From: Pseudomonas lopnurensis
GTDB lineage: Bacteria; Pseudomonadota; Gammaproteobacteria; Pseudomonadales; Pseudomonadaceae
DNA: 64,000 bases
Reading direction: 5' to 3'
Assembly (NCBI RefSeq): GCF_015070855.1
Contig: NZ_JADDIX010000077.1
Span: 300,590-364,589 of the forward strand
Part shown: positions 1-8,314 of the stretch, piece by piece
Layout of the letters: each line of letters begins with the position of its first letter
How positions within the stretch are numbered: the stretch's first letter is position 1
Notes under the pieces: generated by a model
What the model was told of the DNA's origin: nothing
The model's database searches: none
The model's input: only the letters and a program-made list of their open reading frames with translations
Program-made: the position numbers and the translations under genes

Positions 1-80
1 GCGGGCGATCAGGGCTTGCCCCCTTGCGAGAGGCGGCACGCTGAAGGAAGCTAGCCGCCTTCCCGCACGCCGCAGCCACC

Positions 81-386
81 ATGAATATCGAAACCATCCT
101 CCAGCGCCTCCATGCCATCCGCGACCAGAACCACTGGCAGCGTTTCCACAGTCCGAAGAACCTGGCCATGGCCGCCAGCGTGGAGATGGCCGAGCTGGTG
201 GAGATATTCCAGTGGCTGAACGAGGACGAGTCCCGCGCGCTACCCGCCGACAAGCGCGAACATGCCGGCCAGGAAGTCGGCGACATCCTCATGTACCTGT
301 TGCTGATGTGCAGCGAGCTGGGTATCGACATGGAGCAGGCACTGCTGGCCAAGCTGGCCGACAACGAAAGGCGCTTCGCCCGATGA
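81..386 (+). CDS. MazG-like nucleotide pyrophosphohydrolase
   Basis: A 101-residue all-alpha protein of the MazG-like (RS21-C6/iMazG) NTP pyrophosphohydrolase superfamily, which hydrolyses (d)NTPs to monophosphate and pyrophosphate, probably as nucleotide-pool housecleaning. The Mg-binding signature is visible: acidic residues in EMAELVEIFQW (about 35-45) followed by EVGDILMYLL (about 65-74). Length fits the single-domain family. The stop codon overlaps the cmoM start (ATGA), so the two are translationally coupled. Substrate cannot be told from sequence. Confidence 0.9.
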   Translation: MNIETILQRLHAIRDQNHWQRFHSPKNLAMAASVEMAELVEIFQWLNEDESRALPADKREHAGQEVGDILMYLLLMCSELGIDMEQALLAKLADNERRFAR

Positions 387-1132
387 GCGACCGGCATTTC
401 GACGAACTGGCGGCGCGTTTCGCCGAGAAGATCTACGGCGGCGCCAAGGGCGCGATCCGCCTCGCCGTACTGCAGGCCGATCTGGCAGAGGTCTTGCCGC
501 AACGCTCGCTGCGGGTACTGGACATCGGCGCCGGCCTTGGCCACATGAGCCTGTGGCTGGCGCAACAGGGGCACCAGGTCACGCTGGCCGAGCCGGCCGC
601 GCCGATGCTGGAGGGCGCGCGCGAGCGCTTCGCGGCGGCCGGCCAGCCGGCACGCTTCATCCAGGCGCCCTGGCAACAGGTGCAAGAGCACGTCGAGGGC
701 CGTTTCGACCTGGTGCTCTGCCATGCCGTGCTGGAGTGGTTGGCCGAACCGGCGGCGATCCTGCCGGTACTGCAGCGCCTGACGATGCCCGACGGCTGGC
801 TGTCGCTGGCCTTCTACAACCGCGACGCGCTGATCTACCGCAACCTGCTCAAGGGCCACTTCAAGAAGCTGCGCGCACAATCCTTCGCCGGCGAGCGCCA
901 GAGCCTGACACCGCAGCAGCCGCTCGACCCTCGCGACCTGATGGCGCAACTCGACCCGCTGTGGAAGGTCGAACATACCAGTGGCGTGCGGGTATTCCAC
1001 GACTACATGCCACCCGAATTCCAGGCGCGCACCGAGCCCGCCGAGCTGCTGGAAATGGAACTGGCCTACCGCCGTCATCCGACCTTTGCCGGGCTCGGGC
1101 GCTATCTGCACTGGTTGTGCCGGCCGCGCTGA
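383..1132 (+). CDS. cmoM: tRNA 5-carboxymethoxyuridine methyltransferase CmoM
   Basis: A class I SAM-dependent methyltransferase of 249 residues. The SAM motif I VLDIGAGLGHMSLWLA lies near residues 46-61 and the motif IV region is DLVLCHAVLEWL. Full-length resemblance is to CmoM (formerly SmtA), which methylates cmo5U to mcmo5U at the wobble position of some tRNAs. The open frame extends upstream, but the ATG at 383 overlaps the mazG-like stop and gives the normal family N-terminus (MSDRHFDELAARF). It forms an overlapping pair with the preceding gene. Confidence 0.88.
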   Translation: MSDRHFDELAARFAEKIYGGAKGAIRLAVLQADLAEVLPQRSLRVLDIGAGLGHMSLWLAQQGHQVTLAEPAAPMLEGARERFAAAGQPARFIQAPWQQVQEHVEGRFDLVLCHAVLEWLAEPAAILPVLQRLTMPDGWLSLAFYNRDALIYRNLLKGHFKKLRAQSFAGERQSLTPQQPLDPRDLMAQLDPLWKVEHTSGVRVFHDYMPPEFQARTEPAELLEMELAYRRHPTFAGLGRYLHWLCRPR

Positions 1133-1150
1133 ACGGCCAGGAGGAACCGC

Positions 1151-1747
1151 ATGCTGCCTCGCATCGCCATCTGCCTGCTGGCCCTGGGGCTCGCCGCCTG
1201 CCAGGGCCGCAACCCGTACACGGCCGAGTCGACGTCCCTGCCCGCTGCGCCGGCGGAGTCGACGGCAGGCGAGGTTCGCGGTGTGTATCCGGCCGCGGCG
1301 CTGGACTTTTCCAGCTACCGCAACTGGAGCTGGCGCGGCTTGCCGGCCGGCACCGCTGCGCTCGCGCCCGAAGAGCTGCAGGAAATCGTCGCCGATGCGC
1401 TGGAGCAACGCGGGCTGCGCGCCTCGACGGACCTGTCGCCGGCGACCTTGCAGGTCAGCGCCGCGGCGCGCACGGAAACCCGCGAACGCCAGGTCTACGA
1501 TGACTACGGCAGCTACTATGGACGCGGCCGCTATGGCAGCGACTATGGCCTGTGGGGCAGCAGGCCGCTGGTACGCACCTATCGTGAAGACGTTGTGGTG
1601 GTACGCATCGAGCTGTTCGATGCCGCCAGTGGCAACGCGGTCTGGAGCAACCAGGCCGAGGCGCGCAGTACCGGCAGCCGGGCCGAACGCAAGGATGCGG
1701 TGCGAACGGCGGTACAGCGGGCACTGGGCGACTATCCGCCGCGCTGA
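1151..1747 (+). CDS. DUF4136-family lipoprotein (first of two)
   Basis: A 198-residue predicted lipoprotein. The signal peptide ends in a lipobox LAAC (Cys17), so it should be exported and lipid-anchored. The body is a DUF4136 domain beginning at the motif FSSYRNWSW (about residues 54-62), with a Gly/Tyr-rich low-complexity stretch near residues 117-137 and a C-terminal helix ending DYPPR. The RBS AGGAGG lies just before the ATG. The next gene is a paralogue with the same motif. No molecular function is known for the family. Confidence 0.85.
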   Translation: MLPRIAICLLALGLAACQGRNPYTAESTSLPAAPAESTAGEVRGVYPAAALDFSSYRNWSWRGLPAGTAALAPEELQEIVADALEQRGLRASTDLSPATLQVSAAARTETRERQVYDDYGSYYGRGRYGSDYGLWGSRPLVRTYREDVVVVRIELFDAASGNAVWSNQAEARSTGSRAERKDAVRTAVQRALGDYPPR

Positions 1748-1823
1748 TCCAGAGCGTCGCCACAACCAAACGCCTATGCCAGGCGTAGACTGGTCATCTA
1801 TATCCACACCGTGGAGAACGATC

Positions 1824-2381
1824 ATGTTCCAACGACTGTTAGTGATCCCTTTCATTCTGCTGCTGACGGCCTGCCAGAGCACGCAGCTGCAGCGCGATTT
1901 CGACCCCAACCGGGATTTTTCCGCCTACCGCAACTGGAGCTGGAAAGAGCCGGCCCTGCAATACCGCCCGGACGATCCACGCATCCAGAGCGACCTCACC
2001 GAGCAGCGCATCCGCGGGGCGATCGCCGAGCAGCTCGACCAGCGCGGCCTGCGCCCGACGGCCAGTGGCGCGACGGCGGACGTCCAGGTCCAGGCCTGGT
2101 ACATCGTCGATACGCGCACCCAGCAGTACACCACCACGTCCGGTGCCTGGGGCAGCCCCTGGTACGGCTACTGGGGCGGGCCGATGTATACCGACACCCG
2201 CACCGTCGACTACCAGGTGGGCACCCTGCAGATCGACCTCTACGACGCCAAGGACGGCAAGCTGGTCTGGCGCGGCAGCGCCGAGCAGGTTCTGCGCAGC
2301 CGCTCAGGCACGCCCGACGAGCGCGCCGGGGCTATCCGCGAAATCGTGACCCGGGTGCTTTCGCAGTATCCGCCAGGCTGA
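1824..2381 (+). CDS. DUF4136-family lipoprotein (second of two)
   Basis: A 185-residue predicted lipoprotein with signal peptide and lipobox LTAC (Cys16), followed by a DUF4136 domain starting FSAYRNWSW. It shares with the preceding gene the N-terminal motif, a Gly/Trp/Tyr-rich middle and a C-terminus close to YPP. The ATG at 1824 follows GGAGAACGATC, a usable ribosome-binding site, and gives a proper signal peptide. The pair looks like an old tandem duplication with substantial divergence. Function unknown; an envelope role is inferred only from the lipoprotein signal. Confidence 0.85.
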   Translation: MFQRLLVIPFILLLTACQSTQLQRDFDPNRDFSAYRNWSWKEPALQYRPDDPRIQSDLTEQRIRGAIAEQLDQRGLRPTASGATADVQVQAWYIVDTRTQQYTTTSGAWGSPWYGYWGGPMYTDTRTVDYQVGTLQIDLYDAKDGKLVWRGSAEQVLRSRSGTPDERAGAIREIVTRVLSQYPPG

Positions 2382-2448
2382 ACCCCACGAGGCTGGCGGC
2401 CGGCATCGCGTCCCGCCATACTGTCGCGCCGTGATTTCGGAGCCCGTT

Positions 2449-2898
2449 ATGCCTGCCGTCGCCTGGTGGTTGCTCACCCTGCCCTTCATCGCCGGGGCCA
2501 TGCTGCCCTTGCAGGCCGGCATCAATGGCCAGGTGGCCCGTCATCTGGGCAACGCACTGAGCGCCGCGCTGCTGTCCTTCGCGGTCGGCACCCTGCTGCT
2601 GTTCTGCATCGTGCTGGCCCAGCGGGATCTACCGGTGCTGCAGACGCTCAAGGGGCTCAACTGGTGGCACTGGAGCGGTGGCCTGCTGGGCGCGTTCTTC
2701 ATCGCCACGGCCACCTTCGCCGCGCCGCGCACCGGTGCGCTGCTGTTCATGGCGCTGGTGCTGGCCGGGCAGTTGTTCATGGCGTTGATGCTGGATCACT
2801 TCGGCTGGGCCGGCTTTCGCCCGTCGGCGATCGGCCTGGGCAAGGTCGCCGGCCTGCTGCTGATCTTCGCTGGCGTCTGGCTGATCCAGCGGGGCTGA
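2449..2898 (+). CDS. DMT-superfamily membrane protein, YdcZ/DUF606 type
   Basis: A small integral membrane protein of 149 residues with about five hydrophobic helices, resembling the DUF606/YdcZ branch of the drug/metabolite transporter superfamily (characteristic LQAGINGQ near the N-terminus). Such half-size proteins usually act as dimers; the substrate is unknown. I choose the ATG at 2449 because GGAG lies 6 bases upstream; an in-frame GTG at 2431 would add six residues. It stands alone, convergent with the next gene. Confidence 0.8.
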   Translation: MPAVAWWLLTLPFIAGAMLPLQAGINGQVARHLGNALSAALLSFAVGTLLLFCIVLAQRDLPVLQTLKGLNWWHWSGGLLGAFFIATATFAAPRTGALLFMALVLAGQLFMALMLDHFGWAGFRPSAIGLGKVAGLLLIFAGVWLIQRG

Positions 2899-2935
2899 TG
2901 CCAGCCCCTTGCGCAAGATCAGGCCAGGCCTCGGT

Positions 2936-3865
2936 TCACTGGTGCTCGAAGGAATAGAACAGGTTGGGCTCGCTGACCAGATAGAGATTGCCCTGCCCAT
3001 CGAAGGTCATGCCTTCGGCCTGCGGCACGCTGCGTTCGAGCCCGGCGAAACCACCCCATAGCGAACGGAAGCTGACCATCTCGCCCTGCCCGTCGAGCTC
3101 CAGCATCATCTTCGCCTCGTCGCTCAGCAGCACCAGGTGGCCGGTACGCTCATCGAAGTGCACCGAAGCCAGGTCGCTGGCCATGTCCTTGTTCTCGATC
3201 CAGGCTTCGCGATCGATGATGCTCAGGTTCAGTTTGCCTTCCAGCGTGCTCTTGATGCCCTGGATCTCGTACAGCTTGCGCGGCGAATGCTCCTTGACCA
3301 CGAACAGACGATCACCCTCGCGATCGTAGCCGACGCCTTCGAAGCCCGCGTTCTCGGCCTCGTGCAAGTTGAGGGTCACCGACTGGTAATCGCCCCGGTT
3401 CAGCGGGCCGACGGTTTCGGGAATCCGCACGATCACCAGCGACTGATTGCGTTCCTCGGTCAGCACCAGCAGGTCGTCGCCGAGATAGGTCACCCCCTCG
3501 ACATCCGCGAAGCCCTGCAGCGGATAGCGCGCGATGAAGCGGCCGTCCTTGCCCAGCGCCAGCAGTTCTTCCGGGTTGTTCACCACCGCCCAGAGCTGGT
3601 CGCGCTGGGCGTCGTAGGTCAGCCCGGACAGGTTGTTCTTCACCGACTCCACCGGCAGCGCATCGACCGCGACCCGGTACTCGGGCAGCCAGAGGCTGCG
3701 CTTCTCCCAGTTGGCCTCATGCCAGGCGGTCTTCAGGCTGTAGAACACACGCTCGCCGAGGTGCATCGAGAAGGCGGCATACACCAGGCTTGCCAGCAAA
3801 GCGGCAAGCAGCCAGAAGCGGCGGCTCGAGGTCAGGGCCGCCACGGCCGTTTTCGAAGGGGACAT
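2936..3865 (-). CDS. SdiA-regulated domain protein (YjiK-like)
   Basis: A 309-residue protein with one N-terminal membrane anchor (about residues 14-33) followed by a periplasmic beta-propeller-like SdiA-regulated domain (PF06977 type). Typical strings are NLSGLTYD, LWAVVNNPEEL, GFADVEGVTYL and PQAEGMTFDGQGNLYLVSEP, where repeated acidic/Gly turns suggest Ca-binding propeller blades. AAGGAA lies 7 bases before the chosen ATG; open frame upstream gives no better start. The family name comes from an E. coli regulatory screen; the biochemical role is unknown. Confidence 0.82.
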   Translation of the reverse strand: MSPSKTAVAALTSSRRFWLLAALLASLVYAAFSMHLGERVFYSLKTAWHEANWEKRSLWLPEYRVAVDALPVESVKNNLSGLTYDAQRDQLWAVVNNPEELLALGKDGRFIARYPLQGFADVEGVTYLGDDLLVLTEERNQSLVIVRIPETVGPLNRGDYQSVTLNLHEAENAGFEGVGYDREGDRLFVVKEHSPRKLYEIQGIKSTLEGKLNLSIIDREAWIENKDMASDLASVHFDERTGHLVLLSDEAKMMLELDGQGEMVSFRSLWGGFAGLERSVPQAEGMTFDGQGNLYLVSEPNLFYSFEHQ

Positions 3866-4056
3866 AGGTGGGTTCCTTGGGGCAGTTGGCGCCATCATGG
3901 CGCGCTCCATTTCTGCCGGACCACAACTTATAACAGGAATCATTAACGGAACATGAATGAAGTACCCGCCCCCTTGACAGGGTTGAACTCTGAGCGGCCT
4001 GAAACGGCCCAAGCACATGGCGGCACACGCCGCATCACAGGCGTCTGGAGAATGGC

Positions 4057-4350
4057 ATGCGGGTTGAAGGCTTTTTCGAATGGCTGGGCCAGGCGCTCGG
4101 CACCGTGATTCGCTATATCGTCGAAGGCCTCAGCGACTTCTTCGGCATGTTCGCCCGTGCCGGGCACAACTTCCTCGAAGGCCTCTCACGCACCCTGGGC
4201 ATGGACCGCTCGCTGCTCAGCCTCGCGGCCCTGGTGGTCGGCCTGCTGTTGCTGGTCGCGGCGCTGCGGGCATTCTTCCGCGGCTCGATCATCGGCGGCC
4301 TGATCTGGCTGTTTTTCGGACTATGGCTGCTGAGCTGGCTGATTCATTGA
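4057..4350 (+). CDS. small conserved-looking membrane protein, unknown function
   Basis: A 97-residue protein with an amphipathic N-terminal half (Phe/Gly-rich, about residues 5-45) and two hydrophobic segments (about 53-71 and 75-95). The coding frame shows normal high-GC third positions, which supports expression. No catalytic motif is visible and I do not recognise the family. It sits alone between a divergent gene and a repeat-rich spacer. Confidence 0.65.
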   Translation: MRVEGFFEWLGQALGTVIRYIVEGLSDFFGMFARAGHNFLEGLSRTLGMDRSLLSLAALVVGLLLLVAALRAFFRGSIIGGLIWLFFGLWLLSWLIH

Positions 4351-4749
4351 GCTGCACGCCGCGCAGGCGCGCCTGGTGGGCTGAGTACCGTCATCCGCAA
4401 CGGCCATTCGATAGGAGGTCGGAAGGTCGGACTAAGAACGCCGGCTTCCGCCCGGGTCCATGCCGCCTGTCGTTCAGCGCTGTTTTCGGCTCTCTGAACG
4501 CCGGATCGTTGGGTTGAGCAGCACAGCGACGAAGCCCAACATGGCCCCCGGGTTCAAGGCCGTATACGACGGCGAGCATGCAATGGCGCGGCGGACGTAT
4601 CGCCTGGCGCCCCGCCTGTTGGGCTTCGTTGCGCTCAACCCAACCGGTGCCTTCGAGCGCATAGCGCGATAGCCCTGGAGTACCGATGCGGTGGCTTTTC
4701 CCGCCCCCCTACGCCACGTATAGTGCCGGGCTGTCCCGGAGGCCCGTAC
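4351..4749. other. spacer of about 400 bases with palindromic repeat
   Basis: No convincing gene. The spacer holds the two inverted halves of the GTTGGGTTGAG/CTCAACCCAAC repeat (see 4508-4644), and its last bases provide the GGAGG ribosome-binding site of dinF. Confidence 0.6.
4508..4644. repeat. Inverted repeat, family A (GTTGGGTTGAG...CTCAACCCAAC)
   Basis: Two inverted arms separated by about 75 bases: a left arm with GTTGGGTTGAG then CGACGAAGCCCAAC, and a right arm with GTTGGGCTTCG then GCGCTCAACCCAAC. The same element recurs near 28240, 40668 and 53373, always between genes, so it is a dispersed BIME-like intergenic repeat. Confidence 0.85.
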
Positions 4750-6126
4750 ATGTCCCGCCTGCTCGCCGCCTGGCGTCATGCGCCAACCCACCGCAGGGTC
4801 TGGGCGCTGGCTGCGCCGATGATCCTGTCGAATCTGTCCGTCCCGCTGGTGGCACTGGTCGACAGCGCCGTGATCGGGCACTTGCCGCATGCACACCAGT
4901 TGGGCGCCGTCGCCGTGGGCGGCAGCCTCTATACCTTGCTGGTGTGGGTCATGGGCTTTCTGCGCATGGGCACCACCGGTTTCGCCGCGCAGGCCGCCGG
5001 GCGTGGCGACGGCGGTGCACTGCGCCAGACGCTGCTGCAGGGGCTGGCCCTGGCCCTGGGTTTCGCCCTGTTGCTGGGCGGGCTGGGCATCCCATTGAAA
5101 GACGCGGCGCTGCAGCTGATGCAACCATCGGCCGAGCTCGACGGACTCACGCGCGATTACTTCCACACCCGCCTGCTCGGCCTGCCGGCCGCGCTGGCCA
5201 GCTACGTGCTGATCGGCTGGTTTCTCGGCACCCAGAATGCCCGTGCACCGCTGGCCATCCTGCTCACCACCAACCTGACCAATGTCGTGCTGGACCTCTG
5301 GTTCGTGCTCGGCCTCGACTGGGGCGTCGCGGGTGCGGCGCGGGCATCGGTGATCGCCGAATGGAGCGGCGCGCTGCTCGGCCTGGCGCTGACACGCAAG
5401 GCCCTGGTCCGCTACCCGGGACGGCTCGACCCCGGCGCGCTGCGCCGCTGGATCAATTGGCGCCCGCTGATGGCGGTCAACCGCGACATTTTCCTGCGCT
5501 CGCTGGCTTTGCAACTGGTGTTCTTCCTGGTCACGGTACAGGGCACGCGCCTGGGCGACACGACCGTTGCCGCCAATGCCCTGCTGCTCAACGGCCTGTT
5601 GCTGACCGCGCATGCGCTGGACGGCCTGGCGCATGCCGTGGAGGCGCTGAGCGGGCATGCCATCGGCGCGGGCGATCGCCTGGCACTGCGGCGGGTGATG
5701 GTCGTTGCCGGCGGCTGGTCGCTGCTGGCCAGCCTGCTGTTCGGACTGTTCTTCCTCTATGGCGGCCAGCTGTTCATCCACATGCAGACGGACATCCCCG
5801 AAGTGCGCCAGATGGCCCTGACCTACCTGCCCTACCTCGCGGCACTGCCACTGGTCGCGGTGTGGAGCTACCTGCTCGACGGCCTGTTCATCGGTGCCAC
5901 CCGCGCACGGGAAATGCGCGACAGCATGCTGCTGGCGGTGGCCATGGCGCTGCCGCTGGGCTGGCTGCTGCAAGGGCTGGGCAATCACGGCCTGTGGCTG
6001 GCCTTCCTGAGCTTCATGCTGCTGCGCGGAATCTGCCTGGGTACCCTCGCCCATGCCCTGCAGCGCCGCGGGGCGTGGTTTATCCTTGCCCAACGGACAA
6101 CCGGACATTCCGTCAAAGGAACCTGA
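4750..6126 (+). CDS. dinF: DinF-type MATE family efflux protein
   Basis: A 458-residue polytopic membrane protein, about 12 transmembrane helices, of the multidrug and toxic compound extrusion superfamily, DinF branch. The N-terminal RVWALAAPMILSNLSVPL and the internal FLRMGTTGFAAQA are typical of DinF/NorM-like exporters driven by H+ or Na+ gradients. GGAGG precedes the ATG at 4750; an in-frame upstream start would only add nine residues. It is followed after 3 bases by a DUF2214 gene whose RBS lies inside the dinF end, suggesting co-expression. Substrate unknown. Confidence 0.88.
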   Translation: MSRLLAAWRHAPTHRRVWALAAPMILSNLSVPLVALVDSAVIGHLPHAHQLGAVAVGGSLYTLLVWVMGFLRMGTTGFAAQAAGRGDGGALRQTLLQGLALALGFALLLGGLGIPLKDAALQLMQPSAELDGLTRDYFHTRLLGLPAALASYVLIGWFLGTQNARAPLAILLTTNLTNVVLDLWFVLGLDWGVAGAARASVIAEWSGALLGLALTRKALVRYPGRLDPGALRRWINWRPLMAVNRDIFLRSLALQLVFFLVTVQGTRLGDTTVAANALLLNGLLLTAHALDGLAHAVEALSGHAIGAGDRLALRRVMVVAGGWSLLASLLFGLFFLYGGQLFIHMQTDIPEVRQMALTYLPYLAALPLVAVWSYLLDGLFIGATRAREMRDSMLLAVAMALPLGWLLQGLGNHGLWLAFLSFMLLRGICLGTLAHALQRRGAWFILAQRTTGHSVKGT

Positions 6127-6129
6127 AAC

Positions 6130-6588
6130 ATGGCCTATGCCATCGCCGCCTACTTGCACTTCATGGCGATCTTCCTGCTCTTCGCCCTGCTGTTGCTGGA
6201 GCACCAGCTGTTCCGCCAGCCCTTGACGCTGGAGCGGGCACGCAGCCTGTTCCGCACCGACATCGCCTTCGGCATCGCTGCGGCCCTGGTGCTGGCCACC
6301 GGCATCGCGCGCGCTATGCTGTACGGCAAGGGCCTGGACTACTACCTGAGAAACAGCCTGTTCCATGCCAAGGTCGGCCTGTTCGTGGTGCTGGCCATCC
6401 TGTCCATCTATCCGACCCTGACGTTTCTGCGCTGGCGCCCCGCTCTGAATTCGAACCAGGCACCGCAAATATCCTGCGGCACCGCCAGATGGGTTACGCT
6501 GGCGATCCGCCTGGAACTCGTGCTGCTTCTGCTGATCCCATTGCTGGCGGTGCTCATGGCGCGTGGCTTCGGGGTAATGACCGGCTGA
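6130..6588 (+). CDS. DUF2214-family membrane protein
   Basis: A 152-residue protein with four predicted transmembrane helices that matches the DUF2214 family (start AYLHFMAIFLLFALLLLEH, middle LVLATGIARAMLYGKG, and the NSLFHAKVGLF segment). Conserved His and Lys residues lie near the membrane faces. It starts three bases after the dinF stop, with AAAGGA inside dinF as ribosome-binding site. Function unknown. Confidence 0.85.
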   Translation: MAYAIAAYLHFMAIFLLFALLLLEHQLFRQPLTLERARSLFRTDIAFGIAAALVLATGIARAMLYGKGLDYYLRNSLFHAKVGLFVVLAILSIYPTLTFLRWRPALNSNQAPQISCGTARWVTLAIRLELVLLLLIPLLAVLMARGFGVMTG

Positions 6589-6658
6589 TCGCGCCGTTTC
6601 GCCACAGGCGCAGGCGTTCAGCTCCGACATAACCGAACCGCACCCGACCGAGATACCC

Positions 6659-8161
6659 ATGTCCGACAATCCCGCGTTCCAGCTCTCCAGCGAGAACTAC
6701 GAAGTTCTGGTGAATGCCGTCGTCGACTATGCCATCTACATGCTCGACCTGAACGGCCATGTGATCAGTTGGAACGTCGGCGCCGAACGCATCAAGGGAT
6801 ACAGCCGCGAGGAAATCCTCGGCCAGCATTTTGCCTGTTTCTTCACCGAGGAGGATCGCCTCGGCGGCAAGCCCGACGATGCGCTGAACATAGCGAAAAA
6901 TGGCGGACGCTTTCAGGACGAAGGCTGGCGCTTGCGCAAGGACGGCACGCGATTCTGGGCGCTCACCGTGCTCGAAGCGATATATGACAAGCAGGGCACG
7001 CTGATCGGCCTGGCCAAGATCACCCGCGACATCACCGAACGCCACGAGGCACAGCAGCGCCTGACCGAAGCGCGCGAGCAACTGTTGCAGTCGCAGAAAC
7101 TCGAGGCCCTCGGCCAGCTTACCGGCGGCCTCGCCCATGACTTCAACAACCTGCTGACCATCATCCGCGGCGCCGCCGACCTGGGATCGCGCCAGACCGC
7201 CGACGAAAACCTGCTGCGCCAGTTCGAGGCCATCAGGAACGCCGCGGACCACGGCGGCAGCATCACCCGCCAGTTGCTGGCCTTCGCCCGCCGCGAACCG
7301 TTGCGAACCCAGATCATCGACCCCAGCGAGACGCTGCGCAGCACGCTGCAACTGCTCAAGCAATCGCTGCGCAGCGACTTGCAACTGACCAGCGACATCC
7401 CGTCGGACCTGCCCAGCATCGAAGTGGACCCGAGCCAGCTGGAGTTGAGCCTGCTCAATCTCGCGGTCAACGCGCGCGATGCCATTGCCGGCGCCGGCAC
7501 CATCCACCTGAGCGCCGTCAGTTGCGAATTGCAGGAAGAGTTCGACGGCCTGCGGGGGCGCTTCGTCGCCATCGGTCTGAGCGACAGCGGTTGCGGCATA
7601 TCGCCGGAGGTCGCCCAGCGGGTTTTCGAGCCTTTCTTCACCACCAAGCAGTTCGGCCAGGGCACGGGCCTGGGCCTGAGCCAGGTGTATGGCTTCGCCA
7701 AGCAGTCCGGCGGCGGCGTGCGGCTACAGTCCGAGCCCGGCAGGGGCACGACCGTCACGCTGTATCTTCCGGCCCGCACGCAGTACGGCGGCGAAAATAC
7801 TGCCCGCCCGGCTGCCAAGCACGTACTGCTGGTGGAAGACGACGTCAACCTGGCCCAGGTATGCAAGGACATGCTGGAGATGATGGGCTTCCAGGTGACT
7901 CTCGCCCACAATGCCACGGCAGCCATGCAGTCGCTCAACCAGCTGACCCATGTGGACCTGCTGTTCAGCGACATCCGCATGCCCGGCGGCACCAATGGCC
8001 TGGAACTGGCCAACCGGATACGCCAGCGGTTGCCGGAACTGCCGGTACTGCTCACCACCGGCTTCAGCGAAGCGCAGCGCCGCGAGGCGCTGATCTATCC
8101 GCTGCTGAACAAGCCATATACCTACGAGAGCCTTTCCCGCGCCTTGCAGGAATTGCTGTAA
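6659..8161 (+). CDS. hybrid sensor histidine kinase (PAS-HisKA-HATPase-REC)
   Basis: A 500-residue soluble hybrid kinase. Order: PAS domain about 12-125 (GHVISWNVGAERIKGYSREE), a short coiled coil, HisKA with H-box GGLAHDFNNLL (phospho-acceptor His160), HATPase_c with N-box NLAVNARDAI (about 268-277) and G-boxes DSGCGIS and GQGTGLGLS, then a receiver domain about 387-500 with Asp438 and Lys485. No membrane helix, so it probably senses a cytoplasmic signal through the PAS domain. No partner regulator is adjacent, so it is an orphan. The REC domain may act on a separate phosphotransfer protein or as a phosphate sink. Confidence 0.92.
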   Translation: MSDNPAFQLSSENYEVLVNAVVDYAIYMLDLNGHVISWNVGAERIKGYSREEILGQHFACFFTEEDRLGGKPDDALNIAKNGGRFQDEGWRLRKDGTRFWALTVLEAIYDKQGTLIGLAKITRDITERHEAQQRLTEAREQLLQSQKLEALGQLTGGLAHDFNNLLTIIRGAADLGSRQTADENLLRQFEAIRNAADHGGSITRQLLAFARREPLRTQIIDPSETLRSTLQLLKQSLRSDLQLTSDIPSDLPSIEVDPSQLELSLLNLAVNARDAIAGAGTIHLSAVSCELQEEFDGLRGRFVAIGLSDSGCGISPEVAQRVFEPFFTTKQFGQGTGLGLSQVYGFAKQSGGGVRLQSEPGRGTTVTLYLPARTQYGGENTARPAAKHVLLVEDDVNLAQVCKDMLEMMGFQVTLAHNATAAMQSLNQLTHVDLLFSDIRMPGGTNGLELANRIRQRLPELPVLLTTGFSEAQRREALIYPLLNKPYTYESLSRALQELL

Positions 8162-8231
8162 AGGGGCTGGTGACTGGAGGCGTTCGGGCACCGTGAATGC
8201 CTGTCCAGTTTTTTGGAGCCCGATGCCGCAA

Positions 8232-8300
8232 CGGCGGGTTGCAACCCGCCGAACCGGGCCAGAGGCCAACGCCCTATCGGCGGGTTGCGCCCGCCCTACG
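8232..8300. repeat. Inverted repeat, family B (GGCGGGTTGCAACCCGCC)
   Basis: CGGCGGGTTGCAACCCGCCG is itself a palindrome, followed about 30 bases on by a related GGCGGGTTGCGCCCGCCC arm. Relatives occur at 19698, 42781, 51104 and 55721, all intergenic. Here it lies between the convergent kinase and speA genes and may also work as a terminator. Confidence 0.8.
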
Positions 8301-8314
8301 ATGCTCTTTCACCG

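Noticed and set aside
4474-6669. A 731-codon open frame on the minus strand opposite dinF and the DUF2214 gene
   Set aside because: Gln/Arg/His-rich, low-complexity translation; an antisense shadow of the high-GC third codon positions of the real genes.
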